Positions 5,369 through 6,191 of a stretch of DNA of 6,191 nucleotides are shown in pieces. A model generated the notes under the pieces. The model did no database searches. It had not been told where the DNA came from and saw nothing but the letters and a program-made list of their open reading frames with translations. The DNA is from Bacteroidota bacterium (lineage in GTDB: Bacteria > CLD3 > SB21): positions 1-6,191 of the forward strand of contig JAGQUY010000056.1 of assembly GCA_020438245.1 (NCBI GenBank), read 5' to 3'. Positions within the stretch are counted from its first letter, which is position 1. Each line of letters starts with the position of its first letter. A program made the translations under genes and the position numbers.

Positions 5369-6191
5369 ATGGAAAAGAACGATAAAAAGACCCTTTTCGG
5401 ATGGTATATGTATGACTGGGCCAACTCAGCCTATATACTGACCGTTGTGACCGCCATTCTACCTGTGTATTTCACAGACGGTATTGTTCCCAAGGAGGGA
5501 TTTCGGATAGGGGGTACGTTGTACAGTGCAACGTCGTTATGGGGTTTCGCCATCAGTGCGTCTGCTCTATTTGTATTCATCTGCGCCCCTGTTCTGGGTG
5601 CCATTGCCGATTTTTCGGCTTCAAAAAAGAAGTTCCTTCTTGGATTCTGCTTTACGGGCAGCTTGTTGTGTACCTTGCTTTTTTTTTGCGGCTCGGGCGA
5701 TGTTTGGATGACACTTCTCGTTTTAGGTGCTACTCAAATCTGCTGGGTTGCGGCGAATGTCTTTTACGATGCTTTCTTGCCGCATATCGCAACGGAAGAT
5801 AAGCTGGATTGGGTAAGCGGCAAGGGATACGCTTACGGTTACGTTGGAAGTGACATCCAGTTCTTGATATGCCTTGGCCTGATATTGGGTCATCAAACGA
5901 TTGGGATTTCCAGCTCCCAGGCCGTCCAAGCCGCACTGGTCTTTTCCGGTCTCTGGTGGGCGGGGTTTTCACTGTTTACCTTGAAATATCTCAAAGAGGC
6001 CCCACCGAGCGAAAAACTGCCCGAATCAATGTTACTCCTGCCGCGGTGGGCAGCTCTGACGTCTATTGGTTTTCAGCGAGCTCTTAGTACCCTGAAAAAA
6101 ATACGCGGCTTCAAGCATCTTGTGATATTACTGTTGGCTTTAATGCTGTATAATGAAGGAATAAAAAAGGTCATCAATATGGCGACAATTT
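5369..6191 (+). CDS. UMF1-family (Atg22-like) MFS transporter, 3' truncated by window end
   Basis: The frame is open from ATG 5369 to the end of the window and gives 274 residues of a multi-pass inner-membrane protein; full-length members have roughly 400-480. The family hallmarks are in place: GWYMYDWANSAY (11-22) at the N-terminus, the MFS loop GAIADFSASKKKFLLG (78-92), VFYDAFLPHIA (131-141), SGKGYAYGYVGSD (150-162) and YNEGIKKVINMA (261-272). Hydrophobic segments lie at about 20-36, 55-80, 89-108, 112-133, 163-180, 186-206 and 248-262. The substrate of bacterial UMF1 proteins is not established; yeast Atg22 exports amino acids from the vacuole. The ATG at 5369 fits the family N-terminus. 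An in-frame GTG (5363) and an in-frame ATG (5303) are possible but would add an unusual leader, and the ribosome site is weak (CAGG at 5360-5363). The gene is divergent from purQ. Confidence 0.9.
   Translation, partial: MEKNDKKTLFGWYMYDWANSAYILTVVTAILPVYFTDGIVPKEGFRIGGTLYSATSLWGFAISASALFVFICAPVLGAIADFSASKKKFLLGFCFTGSLLCTLLFFCGSGDVWMTLLVLGATQICWVAANVFYDAFLPHIATEDKLDWVSGKGYAYGYVGSDIQFLICLGLILGHQTIGISSSQAVQAALVFSGLWWAGFSLFTLKYLKEAPPSEKLPESMLLLPRWAALTSIGFQRALSTLKKIRGFKHLVILLLALMLYNEGIKKVINMATI

Noticed and set aside
1..6191. Mobile element, CRISPR array, tRNA or rRNA gene
   Set aside because: No transposase or integrase, terminal inverted repeats, regularly spaced direct repeats, or cloverleaf-like sequence with a TTCRANY loop was seen on reading either strand.

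Overview
The window holds eight protein-coding genes, two of them cut by the window edges. They are packed tightly at what looks by eye like balanced base composition. I see no mobile element, CRISPR array, rRNA or tRNA. The left edge encodes a FlgD/T9SS-type C-terminal Ig-like module, as found at the ends of secreted proteins in Gram-negative lineages such as the Fibrobacteres-Chlorobi-Bacteroidetes group and candidate phyla like Zixibacteria, KSB1, Marinimicrobia or Latescibacteria. A TPR-type lipoprotein follows it. This points to an uncultured or poorly studied diderm bacterium from that part of the tree. The phylum cannot be fixed from this sequence alone.

Layout. (1) Bases 1-766 carry the end of a probable secreted protein and a small lipoprotein with TPR-like helices, 19 nt apart and closed by a textbook intrinsic terminator at 782-813. 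(2) A sigma70-like promoter at 830-858 starts a four-gene plus-strand operon at 864-4492. Its genes are a cation diffusion facilitator (CDF) with three tandem C-terminal dimerisation domains, a PgeF/YfiH-family protein, a PAS protein with a histidine-kinase-like dimerisation helix pair but no ATPase domain, and a TrmJ-type tRNA methyltransferase. Successive genes overlap by 4, 8 and 4 bp, which suggests translational coupling. (3) purQ lies convergently at 4510-5217 on the minus strand, 17 nt from the end of the operon, with its own promoter. (4) A 151-bp divergent intergenic region separates purQ from a UMF1-family major facilitator transporter that runs off the right edge.

Most of the content is housekeeping or transport: metal homeostasis, peptidoglycan or nucleoside quality control, tRNA modification and purine synthesis. 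The less ordinary items are the triplicated cytosolic domain of the CDF protein, the ATPase-less PAS-DHp protein embedded in the operon, and a promoter placed so that the CDF mRNA may begin at its start codon (leaderless). I found no clear evidence of a wholly new multi-gene system. The PAS-DHp protein is the best candidate for undescribed biology.
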